9,634 bases of DNA from Pseudomonadota bacterium. Lineage in GTDB: Bacteria > Desulfobacterota > DSM-4660 > Desulfatiglandales > B25-G16. Of the stretch, positions 9,347 to 9,634 are shown piece by piece (within the stretch, counting starts at the first letter, position 1; each line of letters begins with the position of its first letter). The position numbers and the translations under genes were made by a program. Location of the stretch: assembly GCA_015223015.1 (NCBI GenBank), contig JADFWK010000031.1, forward strand, positions 1 to 9,634, read 5' to 3'. Below the pieces are notes generated by a model that saw nothing but the letters and a program-made list of their open reading frames with translations, was not told where the DNA came from and did no database searches.

Positions 9347-9634
9347 CTAACTGTTCTCTTCTTCATCAGCCTTCTTTTTGTTGGGAATAATATGAACCTT
9401 CTTAAAGAGGCCTTCGCCATCGCTTTTTGTTTGAACCTGGCTGTCTCCCTTTAGAGCAAGGTGAATAATTCTCCGGTCGTGTGGGTTTACCGAGTCAATG
9501 GTGACCGTTTTTTTTGTCCTTTTGGCTTGTTCACCCATCTTAAGGGCCAACCCCTTCAAGGACTCCTCTTTTCTTTGCCTATAGTTCTCGGTGTCAACGA
9601 TCACTCGCACCTTTGTTTCGGTGGCCCTATTCAC
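9347..9634 (-). CDS. jag: Jag/KhpB R3H-domain RNA-binding protein, 5' part outside window
   Basis: Only the last 95 residues and the TAG stop (9347-9349) are inside the window. The visible part ends a KH domain (TKVRVIVDTENYRQRKEE) and continues into a complete R3H single-stranded nucleic-acid-binding domain: SLKGLALKMGEQAKRT (25-40 of the fragment) and NPHDRRIIHLAL with the defining Arg54/Arg55 and His58. SDGEGLFKKVHIIP (71-84) and an acidic Lys/Glu tail follow. In family members an N-terminal Jag domain and the KH domain precede this; they must lie to the right. The GTG at the very edge is an internal valine codon, not a credible start. KhpB acts with KhpA as an RNA chaperone in Gram-positives; its role in Gram-negatives is less clear. 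The position just upstream of mnmE is the usual rnpA-yidC-jag-mnmE arrangement. Confidence 0.92.
   Translation of the reverse strand: MNRATETKVRVIVDTENYRQRKEESLKGLALKMGEQAKRTKKTVTIDSVNPHDRRIIHLALKGDSQVQTKSDGEGLFKKVHIIPNKKKADEEENS

Noticed and set aside
9632..9634. GTG at the right edge as the start of a 95-aa protein
   Set aside because: The frame begins inside the KH domain and continues beyond the window; Jag proteins are roughly two to three times longer.

Overview
The window is a bacterial chromosomal segment in which every gene I can support lies on the minus strand. Read 5'->3' on that strand, from the right edge to the left, the order is: end of jag/khpB (R3H RNA-binding protein), mnmE (tRNA-modification GTPase), a lone acyl-CoA dehydrogenase, dnaN (beta clamp), gyrB and gyrA (truncated by the left edge). 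This is a replication-origin-type neighbourhood, because jag-mnmE belongs to the rpmH-rnpA-yidC-jag-mnmE cluster and dnaN-gyrB-gyrA to the dnaA-dnaN-recF-gyrB-gyrA cluster. It is not the textbook order: dnaA and recF are missing, both clusters point the same way, and a catabolic gene separates them.

Organism (inference): a Gram-negative anaerobe, most plausibly of the Desulfobacterota / former Deltaproteobacteria. GyrB carries the long insertion after the TOPRIM domain seen in many Gram-negative gyrases. The acyl-CoA dehydrogenase closely resembles, from memory, the glutaryl-CoA dehydrogenase of Desulfococcus multivorans. Genes are moderately AT-leaning and the dnaN leader is extremely AT-rich.

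Layout. 1-2377: gyrA, 792 codons visible, C-terminus missing. 2378-2549: gyrB-gyrA spacer. 2550-4928: gyrB. 4932-6056: dnaN, only 3 nt upstream of gyrB, so the two are probably translationally coupled. 6057-6517: gene-free, made of a very AT-rich dnaN leader with a 9-bp inverted repeat around a TATAAT, a nested palindromic element of about 180 bp (6296-6475), and a short hairpin next to the acyl-CoA dehydrogenase stop codon. 6518-7681: acyl-CoA dehydrogenase. 7682-7939: spacer with small palindromes. 7940-9325: mnmE. 9347-9634: 3' part of jag.

Function. DnaN and both gyrase subunits serve replication and DNA topology, and Jag and MnmE serve RNA binding and tRNA wobble modification. These are housekeeping functions. 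The acyl-CoA dehydrogenase is the metabolic outsider, probably in its own transcription unit. The least explained part of the window is the palindromic element between it and dnaN, which looks like a miniature inverted-repeat element or a structured transcript/terminator. I found no convincing new multi-gene system.
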